This document shows, piece after piece, positions 25,689 through 34,921 of a DNA stretch of 64,000 nt. The first letter of the stretch is position 1, and every line of letters begins with the position of its first letter. A program made the translations under genes and the position numbers. Under the pieces are notes generated by a model. It did no database searches. It was not told the DNA's origin and saw only the letters and a list, made by a program, of their open reading frames with translations. Location: NCBI GenBank assembly GCA_020634895.1, contig JACKAV010000005.1, positions 327,495 through 391,494 on the forward strand, in the 5' to 3' direction. This DNA is from Anaerolineales bacterium (GTDB lineage Bacteria > Chloroflexota > Anaerolineae > Anaerolineales > Villigracilaceae).

Positions 25689-28600
25689 ATGTTGAATTTA
25701 TCGTTTTTGGGTACCTACCTGGCAGAATATGAGCAAATGCCTGTAAAGGGATTTGAATCCACCAAGGTGAGGGCCTTGCTGGCTTATTTAGTGCTTGAAT
25801 CAGAAAAGCCTCACACTCGGGAACATTTAATTGGCTTATTGTGGGGAGATAGTGATGATCTTAAAGCAGCCAAAAGTATGCGGCAGGCGCTTTCCAACTT
25901 AAGAAAGACTATTAAGGACGTTGATGCAGCCTCCCCCTTTTTGCTTGTAGAAGCGGATACTATTCAATTAAATAAAGAGAATTCGACATTTCAAGTGGAC
26001 GCACAGGTTTTTGAGAACCTGATCAATGCTTGTGAAAAACATTCGCACCGTGATGTTGAAACCTGTACAGCTTGTGCCCACCGTTTTGAAAAAGCAGCGA
26101 GCCTATATCGAGGGGAATTGCTGCAGGGATTTTTACTAAAAGATTCGGAGTACTTTCAAGATTGGCTTGTTTCGAGGCGTGAGTATTTTCATCAAAAGAT
26201 GTTGATGGTTTTGGATCATTTGGCGCGCTACCACCAAAGACGTTATGAATTTCAGGATGCCATTTCATATGCACGTCGCCTGGTCTCAATGGACAGATGG
26301 CGTGAAGAAGCGCATGTGTTACTTATGCGCTTCTTGTCGGATGCGGGTCAACGCAGTGCTGCGCTTAAGCAATATCAAGAATGTTGTGATATGTTGTCGA
26401 AGGAGTTTGGTGTAGAGCCTCAGCCTGAGACGGTAAATCTGTACGAGCAGATATTAAATAATCAGGCATCCGCAAAAAAGCCGGTAGCACCAATAAATAA
26501 CCTGCCTTCGTTTGGCACAACGTTTGTTGGACGCAAGGATGAGATACTGGAAATTGTTGAATACTTGCAGGATCGAAATTGCCGACTGGCTACGATAACA
26601 GGTACTGGCGGCGTTGGTAAGACCCGTTTGGCGCTTCAAGTAGGACAGGGGCAACTATATGCATATCAGGATGGTGTTTTTTGGATTCCACTTGATGCCA
26701 TTAAAAAACCGGAAGAATTACCGGGAATTGTTGCTGGCACATTGGGGTTGGAACTCCCTGCAAAAGGAGATATACAAACGCATGTTATAAACTTTCTGCG
26801 TCACCGTGATGTACTCTTAATTCTTGATAATTACGAACATTTACTTCCGGAGACGGATTTTATTACGGGCATATTAAGTAATTCATCTGGGGTGAGTATT
26901 CTAGCTACTTCACGAGAAGTACTCCATCTGCAAATAGAAAAGGTCTTTGAACTAACCGGATTACCTCTTTCTTCAGAAGGCAAAGCAGAATTACCTTCAG
27001 CGGTCCTTTTGTTGAAACAGCGTGCAGAACGTATTGCCTCTCATGTTCAGATCTCCACACAAAAAGAACAGGAAGAGGCTCTGCATTTATGCAGTCTTCT
27101 TGATGGGTTGCCGCTTGGCATTGAATTGGCAAGTGGCATGTTAAAGACCCATACCTGTGCTGAAATTGCGGAAAAGATCACGGAAGATGTCAGCGCGCTC
27201 TCATCCTCTTTACGAGATATTCCTATGCGTCATCGTAGTCTTCTGGCTGTGTTTGAATACTCGTGGGGATTGTTATCTACAGATGAAAAACGCGCCTTTG
27301 CCTCATTGGGCGTTTTTCCTGCATACTTCACTTTATCTGCGGCAAAGAACATTTGCGATATTTCACCTGATGTACTTGATGAGTTGTATAGAAAATCTCT
27401 TGTGCGGCATTTGGGCAAGGACTTATACGGTTTGCATCCATTGATGCAACAATACGCTCGGAAAAAACAGGAGATGGTTGGAATCTCTGGTATAGCAATT
27501 AATAAAAGATTTCAGAGTTACTACAGTAGTCGCACTCAGCAATGGTTGCAAAATATGCGATCTGGTCAGATTTTACAAGCATTGGATCATTTCTCTCGTG
27601 AGTGGGGAAACCTAACATCCTGTTGGAATATGGCAATTGCTACGCAGGATATTAACTTATTGAACGAATATCTCGCTCCTTTTTTCTGGTTCTTTGAAAT
27701 AAAGGGGCGGATTTATGAAGGGGAATCACTGTTTCGATCTGCTCTGGATATGTTACAGAAAGAAAACAGGGACGAACCACTCCTTGATGTTTTCTACCAT
27801 CGCTTATTAACGTATTATGGTTGGTTAAGCTTTCGTCGTGGGCAAACTGATATTGCCTTGAATAGTTTAAGGGAAGTTGTAAATCACGGCTTGGAAAATC
27901 TCGATGTAGAAGAAAAAATATTTGCGCTAAATCACTATGGTAGTGTTTGCTACGAGAACGGGCAAAAAGAAAGCGCAAACGAGATGCATGAAAAAGCCAT
28001 GCGACTTTGTAAAAACGATCAAACTGCATGGGAAGAAGCGCTCACCCTGAATCACTATGGCTCAATGCTTAGTATGGAAAGCGACCTTGCAAATGCCGAA
28101 AAATTTCTTCGTCAAGGATTAAAGATCGCTGATGCCAATCAATTTATTTGGATCACTGCCAGCGTTTTAAGTAATCTGGCGGTATTGGCGTACTTTCAAC
28201 AGGACTATGAAACAGCCATTAGCTTATTTCTGCAAAGCAATGAAAAATCAGCACAATACGGAGACCTGCATCGCTCTCCGTCTGTCAACCATAATAATTT
28301 GGCGGAGTGCTATGCCATTCTTGGAGAATTGGATAAGGCTCGCGTACATTTGGAACAGGCGCTTTACCATTTCAATGAATGTGGAAACACAGTGTTTTTG
28401 CCTTATGTTTACAACACTCTCGCTATCATTAATTTGCAATCCAAAAAGTATGATGAGGCACGTCAGGCACTGGATGACGGAATCAAAAGTGCGGTTGAAA
28501 ACCAAATGCTTGCAGTACTCAATAACCTATTAATTGATTATGCAAAATACTTTCTTCGGATAGAGCAGAGGGAAAGGGCAGTGGAACTCATTCACTATGT

Positions 28601-28760
28601 CTCTCACTCTTCCTACACTATTAAAGAAGGGCATGATAAAGCTGCTCAATTGTTCGAAGAATTTGGCGAAAACTTGCGCAAAGAAGTTGATTTGCTCTCC
28701 GGACGAGATATTACACAGCAGGGCATATTGGATATGTTTAATATGGAAACAAACAAGTAA
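25689..28760 (+). CDS. AfsR/SARP-type BTAD regulator with STAND ATPase and TPR domains
   Basis: This 1023-residue protein starts with a winged-helix region (1-95) and a BTAD domain (about 100-255, ending EFGVEPQPET). A NB-ARC-type ATPase follows (Walker A GTGGVGKTR near 303, LILDNYEHLL as Walker B), then helical tetratricopeptide repeats (about 640-990). It should be an ATP- and ligand-dependent transcriptional activator. GGAG precedes the ATG with 8-nt spacing. Codon use is clearly AT-rich compared with the right half of the window, consistent with acquisition. Likely targets are itself and the divergent lipoprotein operon. Confidence 0.9.
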   Translation: MLNLSFLGTYLAEYEQMPVKGFESTKVRALLAYLVLESEKPHTREHLIGLLWGDSDDLKAAKSMRQALSNLRKTIKDVDAASPFLLVEADTIQLNKENSTFQVDAQVFENLINACEKHSHRDVETCTACAHRFEKAASLYRGELLQGFLLKDSEYFQDWLVSRREYFHQKMLMVLDHLARYHQRRYEFQDAISYARRLVSMDRWREEAHVLLMRFLSDAGQRSAALKQYQECCDMLSKEFGVEPQPETVNLYEQILNNQASAKKPVAPINNLPSFGTTFVGRKDEILEIVEYLQDRNCRLATITGTGGVGKTRLALQVGQGQLYAYQDGVFWIPLDAIKKPEELPGIVAGTLGLELPAKGDIQTHVINFLRHRDVLLILDNYEHLLPETDFITGILSNSSGVSILATSREVLHLQIEKVFELTGLPLSSEGKAELPSAVLLLKQRAERIASHVQISTQKEQEEALHLCSLLDGLPLGIELASGMLKTHTCAEIAEKITEDVSALSSSLRDIPMRHRSLLAVFEYSWGLLSTDEKRAFASLGVFPAYFTLSAAKNICDISPDVLDELYRKSLVRHLGKDLYGLHPLMQQYARKKQEMVGISGIAINKRFQSYYSSRTQQWLQNMRSGQILQALDHFSREWGNLTSCWNMAIATQDINLLNEYLAPFFWFFEIKGRIYEGESLFRSALDMLQKENRDEPLLDVFYHRLLTYYGWLSFRRGQTDIALNSLREVVNHGLENLDVEEKIFALNHYGSVCYENGQKESANEMHEKAMRLCKNDQTAWEEALTLNHYGSMLSMESDLANAEKFLRQGLKIADANQFIWITASVLSNLAVLAYFQQDYETAISLFLQSNEKSAQYGDLHRSPSVNHNNLAECYAILGELDKARVHLEQALYHFNECGNTVFLPYVYNTLAIINLQSKKYDEARQALDDGIKSAVENQMLAVLNNLLIDYAKYFLRIEQRERAVELIHYVSHSSYTIKEGHDKAAQLFEEFGENLRKEVDLLSGRDITQQGILDMFNMETNK

Positions 28761-28784
28761 TTTACTTGTAATCCTCGTGATTTT

Positions 28785-28813
28785 GCACACCTTCCCGAAG
28801 TGGGAAGGTGTGC
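28785..28813 (+). terminator. Hairpin after the BTAD regulator gene
   Basis: A perfect 12-bp stem (GCACACCTTCCC with GGGAAGGTGTGC) has a 5-nt loop, 24 bp after the stop codon. The following tract (TATTCAT) is only weakly U-rich. Three copies of TTCATAG spaced 11 bp follow it. Confidence 0.7.
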
Positions 28814-28977
28814 TATTCATAGTGAATTCATAGTGAATTCATAGGTTCTTCTTATTTTCTCTACAGCCTTAAATTCTACAATGCGCGTGTAAAGAAACGG
28901 AGACAACATGACCCTGAAATTCAAACGAATGTTATTTTTGGTCAATTAAACAACGAAGAATACCTGATAATGAAAAA

Positions 28978-29130
28978 ATGTTTTATATCCTGCTTGTTCT
29001 TTCGCTCGCATTGACTGAGGGAGTGAAGTATGGGGTATACACTCAATCTCAGGAATTGGAGCCTTTTCTTGTTACGCTGGATCCCAAAGCAGGCAGTGGT
29101 GACGAATGCCAAGTTGTTCGTTCAGCATGA
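28978..29130 (+). CDS. Possible 50-aa secreted peptide or remnant
   Basis: The frame begins MFYILLVLSLAL, a signal-like hydrophobic start, and continues with a polar stretch ending CQVVRSA. There is no convincing ribosome site or recognised family, and it lies in a 379-bp gap between the BTAD gene and comM. It could equally be the broken end of an older gene. Nothing else was found in the gap apart from the hairpin at 28785. Confidence 0.25.
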   Translation: MFYILLVLSLALTEGVKYGVYTQSQELEPFLVTLDPKAGSGDECQVVRSA

Positions 29131-29139
29131 ATTTGTCTA

Positions 29140-30666
29140 TTACCCAAATATGATTTTTGGGCGGTACTGCAACGCCTCTGCCAAGTGTGGAGACTGTATC
29201 TCTTCGCTTCCAGCCAGGTCTGCGATGGTGCGGGATAACTTAAGGATGCGGTGATAGGCGCGTGCGGAAAGTTGAAGTTGGCTCATCGCCGCACGCATCA
29301 GGCTTTGACCTTCGGATTGCAACTGACAATATTGCCTCACCTCGCCGATGCGCATGTCCGCGTTGCAGATGACTTCGGGGATATTGGCAAATCGTGCGCT
29401 CTGAATATCTCTTGCGACTTGGACACGTTTGCGAATCGACTCGCTTGATTCGCCTAATCTGTCATCGCTTAACTTTTCATAATCCACACGCGGCACTTCG
29501 ATATGAATATCAATGCGGTCTAGAATGGGACCGGAGATTCGTTTCTGATATTTAGTCACAACAGCAGGCGCGCATGTGCAGGCTTTATCTGCCGATCCAT
29601 AATTGCCACATGGGCAGGGATTCATGGCCGCGATTAGTTGAAAATTTGCGGAGAAAGTCAGCGAACCTTTAGCGCGGCTGATGGTGACGACTTTGTCTTC
29701 CATTGGCTGGCGCATCACTTCGAGGACGCGTGTTCCAAATTCGGGGAATTCATCGAGGAAGAGGACGCCGCGATGGGCGAGGGAAATCTCGCCGGGCTTG
29801 GGGATGTTTCCGCCGCCAACCAGACCAGCATGTGAGATGGTATGGTGCGGCGCCCTGAACGGACGATGCTTTATAAGCGGAGTCCCTGCGGGGAGTTGAT
29901 CTGCCACGGAATAGATACGTGTCACATCCAGTGATTCTTCAATGGACATTTCCGGCAGAATACCGGGTAGGGCGCGGGCTAAAAGCGTTTTTCCGCTTCC
30001 AGGACTTCCCGTCATCAAAAGATTATGTCCTCCAGCGGCGGCGACTTCGAGCGCTCGTTTTACGTGTTCCTGCCCTTTGACTTCGGCAAAGTCTGTTGGG
30101 GTGAAGAGCGGATCGGGAACATCGTCGATTGAGGGTTGATAAGGCTCAATGAGACGGCGACCCGCCAAATGGTTATAAAGATCCGCAAGCGATTTGACAG
30201 GATAAACATCAAGGTCTGGTATCAAAGCTGCTTCAGGCGCATCCGCTTCGGGCACGAACATCCGCTTGAATCCGTTGGCGCGTGCGGCGGCTGCCATCGG
30301 CAAAACTCCGCGCGTATGGCGGACAATACCATCGAGCGAAAGTTCACCGACGAACATGGCGCCCTCAATGGAATCTTGCGGAAGAAAACCGGCAAGGATG
30401 ACAACGCCCAATGCAATGGGAAGATCGTACGCAGGACCTTCCTTGCGAATGGCGGCGGGCGATAAGTTGACGACGATACGATGGCGCGGAAAATTCAGAC
30501 CGGCATTCTTGACTGCGGTCTGAACGCGTTCGCGGCTTTCTTGTACTGCCGCATCGGGTAAGCCGACGATGATGACTGCTGGAAGACCGTTGGTGTAATC
30601 CACTTCCACTTCAACGATCACGCCTTCAAGTCCCACCACGGCGCAGGAATATACTCGTGAGAGCAT
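29140..30666 (-). CDS. comM: ComM/YifB Mg-chelatase-like AAA+ ATPase, intact
   Basis: This 508-residue full-length protein has an N-terminal Lon-protease-like fold domain (1-170), Walker A GSPGSGKTLLAR (about 217-228), Walker B LFLDEFPEF, a Cys-rich loop PCPCGNYGSADKACTC (about 349-364) and the C-terminal Mg-chelatase helical domain. Known ComM proteins act in branch migration during natural transformation. A TAAAAT box 6 nt before ATG and no Shine-Dalgarno suggest a leaderless mRNA. The last 160 codons are repeated as three fragments further left. Confidence 0.95.
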   Translation of the reverse strand: MLSRVYSCAVVGLEGVIVEVEVDYTNGLPAVIIVGLPDAAVQESRERVQTAVKNAGLNFPRHRIVVNLSPAAIRKEGPAYDLPIALGVVILAGFLPQDSIEGAMFVGELSLDGIVRHTRGVLPMAAAARANGFKRMFVPEADAPEAALIPDLDVYPVKSLADLYNHLAGRRLIEPYQPSIDDVPDPLFTPTDFAEVKGQEHVKRALEVAAAGGHNLLMTGSPGSGKTLLARALPGILPEMSIEESLDVTRIYSVADQLPAGTPLIKHRPFRAPHHTISHAGLVGGGNIPKPGEISLAHRGVLFLDEFPEFGTRVLEVMRQPMEDKVVTISRAKGSLTFSANFQLIAAMNPCPCGNYGSADKACTCAPAVVTKYQKRISGPILDRIDIHIEVPRVDYEKLSDDRLGESSESIRKRVQVARDIQSARFANIPEVICNADMRIGEVRQYCQLQSEGQSLMRAAMSQLQLSARAYHRILKLSRTIADLAGSEEIQSPHLAEALQYRPKIIFG

Positions 30667-30678
30667 GGCTTGATTTTA

Positions 30679-31863
30679 TCAGACCTCGAGCGAATACAGA
30701 ACGGTTTCCATCTCCTGCGGGGTCAGCCCGCCGTGATGCCCGTAGAACCTTTGCTCGAACTTATCCTTCTCGTACCACCAAACGGATTCATACCGATAGG
30801 GCAGGATGACAAGATTCCCAACCCGCTCCAAAAACCGGTCGGATACTTCCTCGCCGAAATAACCAGCGGATATCAGCGCCTCGGTCTTGACCACATCTGC
30901 TCTGCCTTCGAGACGCTTTGAGAGAAAGCCCTGGGCTTCGTCTTCCATGCCCGGCTTGATGTACATGAACATGTCACGCGCCGAACCGGCAGGGACGATG
31001 AGACGTCCGCGTTTGTTTTTGCGGATGAAACGCTCGACGCCGGTAAAGTTTTTATCGGTGTTGAGATAAACCGTCGTTTGTGGATCAACTTCACACATGC
31101 CATGATCCGCTGTCATCAGGAAGAGAATCCGCTTTTTACCGCCGAAGACTCTGTCAAAGTAGTTTTCCATCATCAACAGGAATGTCTCGATCTCGGCTTC
31201 GGTTTGCGGTGCAGTGGGACCATACTCATGGGCGATGCCGTCGATGCGGTCAAAGTAAAGGTGAAAGTATGCGGGCGTGGTTTGTTTTTCCAAACACATG
31301 CCGATATTGATAAAGGCTTCGGAAAGCGTTTTGTAGGAGGTGATCTCTGACCCCTGCATCACAACCTTCGAATACGTGGACGGAGTGTATTCGCGGGAGC
31401 CGTAATAAAACGATTCAACACCCATTGCCTTGAGTTCGGGGTAAAGTGTGCCTTTTGGATACAAGGCTTCGGGTTTCACTTTTTTTACAAGCGTATCGCG
31501 CCATTTTGTATTGTCAGAATAAGAGAACAAAAGCGGCGCAATGACGCGGTCCACGAGCGGCTCGTAGTAATACCATTCATGGACTCCGCTCTGCCCGACG
31601 GGAATCCCGGTGTGGATGGTCGTCACATGCGCGGACGTGGTGGAGGGAAATTGCGAAGTCAACTTTTCGATGCTGCCTTGTTTGGCAACCCGCTTGACAA
31701 ACGGCGCATCCTGAAAGCGTTCGAAGAATCGCCAGCCGAATGCATCGATAAAGAATAGAACAACCGCATCATATTTCTTCGAAGCAAAGGCTTCCTTGAT
31801 GCGGTTCGGAATTCCGGCGAATCCGCCAGAGTCATAGCGGGGTTTGATAAAGTCTGGGTGCAT
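30679..31863 (-). CDS. Alkaline-phosphatase-superfamily phosphodiesterase/nucleotide pyrophosphatase
   Basis: This 394-residue protein has the metal site and nucleophile of type I phosphodiesterases: FFIDAFG near residue 37 (metal Asp), SQFPSTTSAH (Thr nucleophile), HEYGP and TADHGM (metal Asp-His). No signal peptide is seen, so it is probably cytoplasmic. Substrate is unknown; the family hydrolyses phosphodiesters, pyrophosphates or phosphonates. It is one base downstream of the HNH gene. Confidence 0.8.
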   Translation of the reverse strand: MHPDFIKPRYDSGGFAGIPNRIKEAFASKKYDAVVLFFIDAFGWRFFERFQDAPFVKRVAKQGSIEKLTSQFPSTTSAHVTTIHTGIPVGQSGVHEWYYYEPLVDRVIAPLLFSYSDNTKWRDTLVKKVKPEALYPKGTLYPELKAMGVESFYYGSREYTPSTYSKVVMQGSEITSYKTLSEAFINIGMCLEKQTTPAYFHLYFDRIDGIAHEYGPTAPQTEAEIETFLLMMENYFDRVFGGKKRILFLMTADHGMCEVDPQTTVYLNTDKNFTGVERFIRKNKRGRLIVPAGSARDMFMYIKPGMEDEAQGFLSKRLEGRADVVKTEALISAGYFGEEVSDRFLERVGNLVILPYRYESVWWYEKDKFEQRFYGHHGGLTPQEMETVLYSLEV

Positions 31864-31864
31864 T

Positions 31865-32935
31865 TTAACTTTTTATTAGGTTATCAAGAAATAGCCTATT
31901 GATTTGCTTGGCAATTTTGTGCTGTTCTTTTATCAAATTTTTCTTTTCAGTGCTAACTTTATTGTAATTGCCACCGCGATTTAAATAATAGATTTGACTA
32001 TTTAATACCTGTTCTCCAACTACGTCCATTAATTCAGATAAATCCCATGTAACTTTTGGTATCCAAGAATTAGATTTGTTTGAAGGATATTCTTTGACCT
32101 GATTATCTACTTTAATTAATATTTTTCCAACTCCGCTATCAAAGTCCTGAGACATGGATTTTACATGGGGCGTCTCATATAAATACGCGATTTGTTCTCT
32201 TCTACCATAGTGAGAAAATATTGGTTGATATATTTCCGTACATTTTTTGTTGTAAGAACTCCGAACTAGCGGAAAAGAAACATTATCTCTCCCTTTCTTT
32301 AATAAATATTCCATTTCCTGACTTTCAGTAAAATAAATTTCTTTAGCATATGGAAATCCTAAACCCTTTGATATCAAAAAATCAGTCGATAGGTTAAAAA
32401 AACAAAACTGATTTATTCTTAAGTTGTAGCAAACGGGACGATATTGAAAGGCGGGTGTATTTGCCCCAGAAAAACTAATTCCTGCTTTTTCGTAATCTGA
32501 TTTGTATATAAAGACCGCTCTGTCCGTTTCTCCGATTCTATTTGAAATATAATAGTTTGGCTCTACAGAACTTAGATTTTTTTGTAAATAGTTATAAGCC
32601 AGCCACAACCCTATTCTAATTTTGTCTAACCAATCAAGAAGAATAGATAAATCTTCGCTGGATAAAGGTTTTTCATTCAGTAGTTGCTGTAGTACTTCCT
32701 TAGCTTTAACTTCTAGGTGCGAGTGTTCTGAATTACATTTTTCACATGCGGGAAATTGAAATTGGTCAAAAGCAAACTCTCCAAATTCTAGTTCGAGAGT
32801 TTTCGAGTTCCAAATTGGTCCAAATTGCACTAATCTATTTGGGTTTCCTGTAAGTTCAATAAGCCATTTTGGAATTATGTGTTCTTTATTTTTTCTTTCG
32901 GGAAGATTTCCACAGAACACGCAAATTTTACTCAT
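31865..32935 (-). CDS. HNH-endonuclease-like protein, AT-rich
   Basis: This 356-residue protein has a zinc-ribbon/HNH start: CVFCGN at residues 5-10, EHIIPKW near 18, and CEKCNSEH near 63. The pattern of two CxxC pairs around an H-I-x-P segment is typical of HNH-type nucleases. The remaining 280 residues are unrecognised. The DNA is markedly AT-rich relative to both neighbours, with which it is tightly packed, suggesting an inserted foreign gene. A defence or mobile-element nuclease is plausible but not shown. Confidence 0.6.
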   Translation of the reverse strand: MSKICVFCGNLPERKNKEHIIPKWLIELTGNPNRLVQFGPIWNSKTLELEFGEFAFDQFQFPACEKCNSEHSHLEVKAKEVLQQLLNEKPLSSEDLSILLDWLDKIRIGLWLAYNYLQKNLSSVEPNYYISNRIGETDRAVFIYKSDYEKAGISFSGANTPAFQYRPVCYNLRINQFCFFNLSTDFLISKGLGFPYAKEIYFTESQEMEYLLKKGRDNVSFPLVRSSYNKKCTEIYQPIFSHYGRREQIAYLYETPHVKSMSQDFDSGVGKILIKVDNQVKEYPSNKSNSWIPKVTWDLSELMDVVGEQVLNSQIYYLNRGGNYNKVSTEKKNLIKEQHKIAKQINRLFLDNLIKS

Positions 32936-32952
32936 TCCAAATCCTAAATAAC

Positions 32953-34227
32953 TTATTTCATCATCCCCGCGGCTCGTCTTCCGATTTCAACCGCGAAGTT
33001 TGTGCCGCGATCCCATGGATAGACCTGGCTCATCGAAGCGAAGTACAAACCTTCGATGGGCGTTTGAATCGCGGGAATATTTTTGGAATGTCCGACCAAC
33101 GGAACGGGCTGGGCATAATTCGTTTTATGCACCCAAATCTTGTTGATCCACTCGCGTTTGAATTCGGGGTTGAACTTTTCGAACGCCGGAATGAACTTCT
33201 CCAGCAATTGCTCATCGCTCAGGTCAAAATACTCGTGACCCAATTCAAGGTAATCGCCCGCATACACAATATGATCGCCGCCGAAATGATCCTTCGAAAC
33301 GAAATTCGTGTGCTCCACCAGCGCGAGGAAGGGATAGCCTTCATCCTTCGGCACATTGAACCAGTAATAGCCTTCCTTCGAAAGCGAATGCTTCAGCGAA
33401 AGCGTCATCACCACCGCGCCCATCGACTTCAATTCGAGCAACCCCTTCAAATAGGATTCGGGCAATTCGGGACACAACTTGGATAACAAACTCGGGGATG
33501 TGGTAACAAGCACCTTGTCAAAGGACTCACCGTCCACGCTCAAACCACCCGACGCCTGCTCCTGCTTAATGGACTTGACAGCCGTTCCAAGCCGAATCTC
33601 CACTCCCTGCGCGCGCAGTTTTTCTGCGAAGAGATCGGCGAATTTCTGAAAGCCGCCTTCGAACGTGCCGAGACGGGTCGTGCGGGCATGCATCCGCGCC
33701 CACATCCACGCCATGTTGACGTCCTTATAATAGGAAGCGAACTTGCCAATGAGAAGCGGCTCCCACATCTGCTCGTAGACTTTTTTGCCCGCATACTTCA
33801 TCATCCACTCGTGGGCGGTGACCTTCTCCAGCGCGCGCCAATTCTTCGTAAGGCGGAGATATAGTCCGACGAAGCCAAACCGGATCTTGTTCAGACCAAA
33901 CCCAAGTCCGGGAAAAAGAAGCGCGTTGATGATCGAGTCGAATGGATACCACTTCCCTTTGTAGAGCATCACCGTCAACGGGCGCGGGAAGATGACCTTA
34001 TCCTCCAGCCCCAATTCACGGATCAGCCCAAGCATGGCGCTGTCTGACTGGAACCAGTGGTGATAGAACTTTTCAACGGACCAGTCCCAATGCGGTTCCT
34101 TGAAACCGCTGGCAAGACCGCCCGCGTAATCTGCCGCTTCGAAAATAGTGACGTCGTGTCCCGCTTTTTTCAAGTCCCATGCGGCAGCCATGCCGCCGTA
34201 CCCCGCTCCAAGAATTGCGATTTTCAA
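32953..34227 (-). CDS. FAD-dependent amine-oxidase/protoporphyrinogen-oxidase-like protein
   Basis: This 424-residue flavoprotein has the N-terminal dinucleotide motif GAGYGGMAAA (7-16), an FAD-contacting E at about 31, the GGLASG stretch, and a C-terminal FAD motif near GLYFASM. Similar NAD(P)/FAD proteins act on polyisoprenoid, carotenoid or porphyrin-like substrates and are often encoded near glycosyl or lipid genes. The UPF0104 membrane protein two genes upstream fits a lipid or sugar context only loosely. Confidence 0.8.
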   Translation of the reverse strand: MKIAILGAGYGGMAAAWDLKKAGHDVTIFEAADYAGGLASGFKEPHWDWSVEKFYHHWFQSDSAMLGLIRELGLEDKVIFPRPLTVMLYKGKWYPFDSIINALLFPGLGFGLNKIRFGFVGLYLRLTKNWRALEKVTAHEWMMKYAGKKVYEQMWEPLLIGKFASYYKDVNMAWMWARMHARTTRLGTFEGGFQKFADLFAEKLRAQGVEIRLGTAVKSIKQEQASGGLSVDGESFDKVLVTTSPSLLSKLCPELPESYLKGLLELKSMGAVVMTLSLKHSLSKEGYYWFNVPKDEGYPFLALVEHTNFVSKDHFGGDHIVYAGDYLELGHEYFDLSDEQLLEKFIPAFEKFNPEFKREWINKIWVHKTNYAQPVPLVGHSKNIPAIQTPIEGLYFASMSQVYPWDRGTNFAVEIGRRAAGMMK

Positions 34228-34242
34228 ATGAGTTCTCCAACT

Positions 34243-34857
34243 TTATTTTTTGCGCTGTTCCAGTTTTTCCGCAAGGTTCTTTAGTTTGCCCCACCGTTTG
34301 CGGACCACGTAGATCATTGCAAGGGTTTGCATCCAGACCAGTTCGCTGTCCGGCAATTGAATGGCTTCCTCGAACACCTTGACAGCTTCCTCGTCCGTTC
34401 GTTTGTCGCGGACGTAATCATCTGCCAGTTTCCTTAATTTGGTTGAGTCCAGTTTACCGGTTTTGCCTTTGTCCAGCCGTTGAATGACATCCTGCATGGC
34501 GTCTTCCAACTCGTGCTCGGTGAAAGGCTTGATGAGGAAGTTCTTTATCCCCAACGCTTTTGCGGCGCGGATGGTTTCATCGTGATGCTCCGCAGAGACG
34601 AGGATGCACGCCGTACCCGGATTGACCTGCAATATCTGTTTGTAGGCGTTCAATCCGTTGACCTTGGACATGTTGATGTCCAACAGAACGATGTCCGGTT
34701 TATGCTGTCGCGCCATTTCGATGGCTTGTGTGCCGTCGAGGGCAATCGCGACCACTTCAACGCCTTTGACGGTCGAAAGCATCACACGCGTATTGCGACG
34801 GGTTTCCTGGGTTGTATCTGCGATTAGGACTCGTTTTTTTCTGGTCTGCGCGGGCAT
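34243..34857 (-). CDS. Response regulator with short C-terminal helical extension
   Basis: This 204-residue protein has a CheY-like receiver with phosphoacceptor D60 (LLDINMSKVNG), a switch Ser in the VSAEH stretch and the K of LIKPF. The usual acidic pair is reduced to one Asp (D14, ADTTQ). Residues about 130-204 form an uncharacterised helical tail without a DNA-binding motif. It may signal by protein interaction. No partner kinase is adjacent. Confidence 0.85.
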   Translation of the reverse strand: MPAQTRKKRVLIADTTQETRRNTRVMLSTVKGVEVVAIALDGTQAIEMARQHKPDIVLLDINMSKVNGLNAYKQILQVNPGTACILVSAEHHDETIRAAKALGIKNFLIKPFTEHELEDAMQDVIQRLDKGKTGKLDSTKLRKLADDYVRDKRTDEEAVKVFEEAIQLPDSELVWMQTLAMIYVVRKRWGKLKNLAEKLEQRKK

Positions 34858-34921
34858 GGATTTTGCCTTTTAAGATGTAGGTCCGATCAGGATGAATGAA
34901 ACAAGTATAACCGAGGCGCGT

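Noticed and set aside
28814..28850. Short tandem repeats (TTCATAGTGAA units) as a CRISPR start
   Set aside because: Only about three units of 11 bp without spacers; not a CRISPR array.
1..30666. Insertion sequences as cause of the comM fragments
   Set aside because: No transposase, terminal inverted repeats or target duplications were found at the fragment borders.
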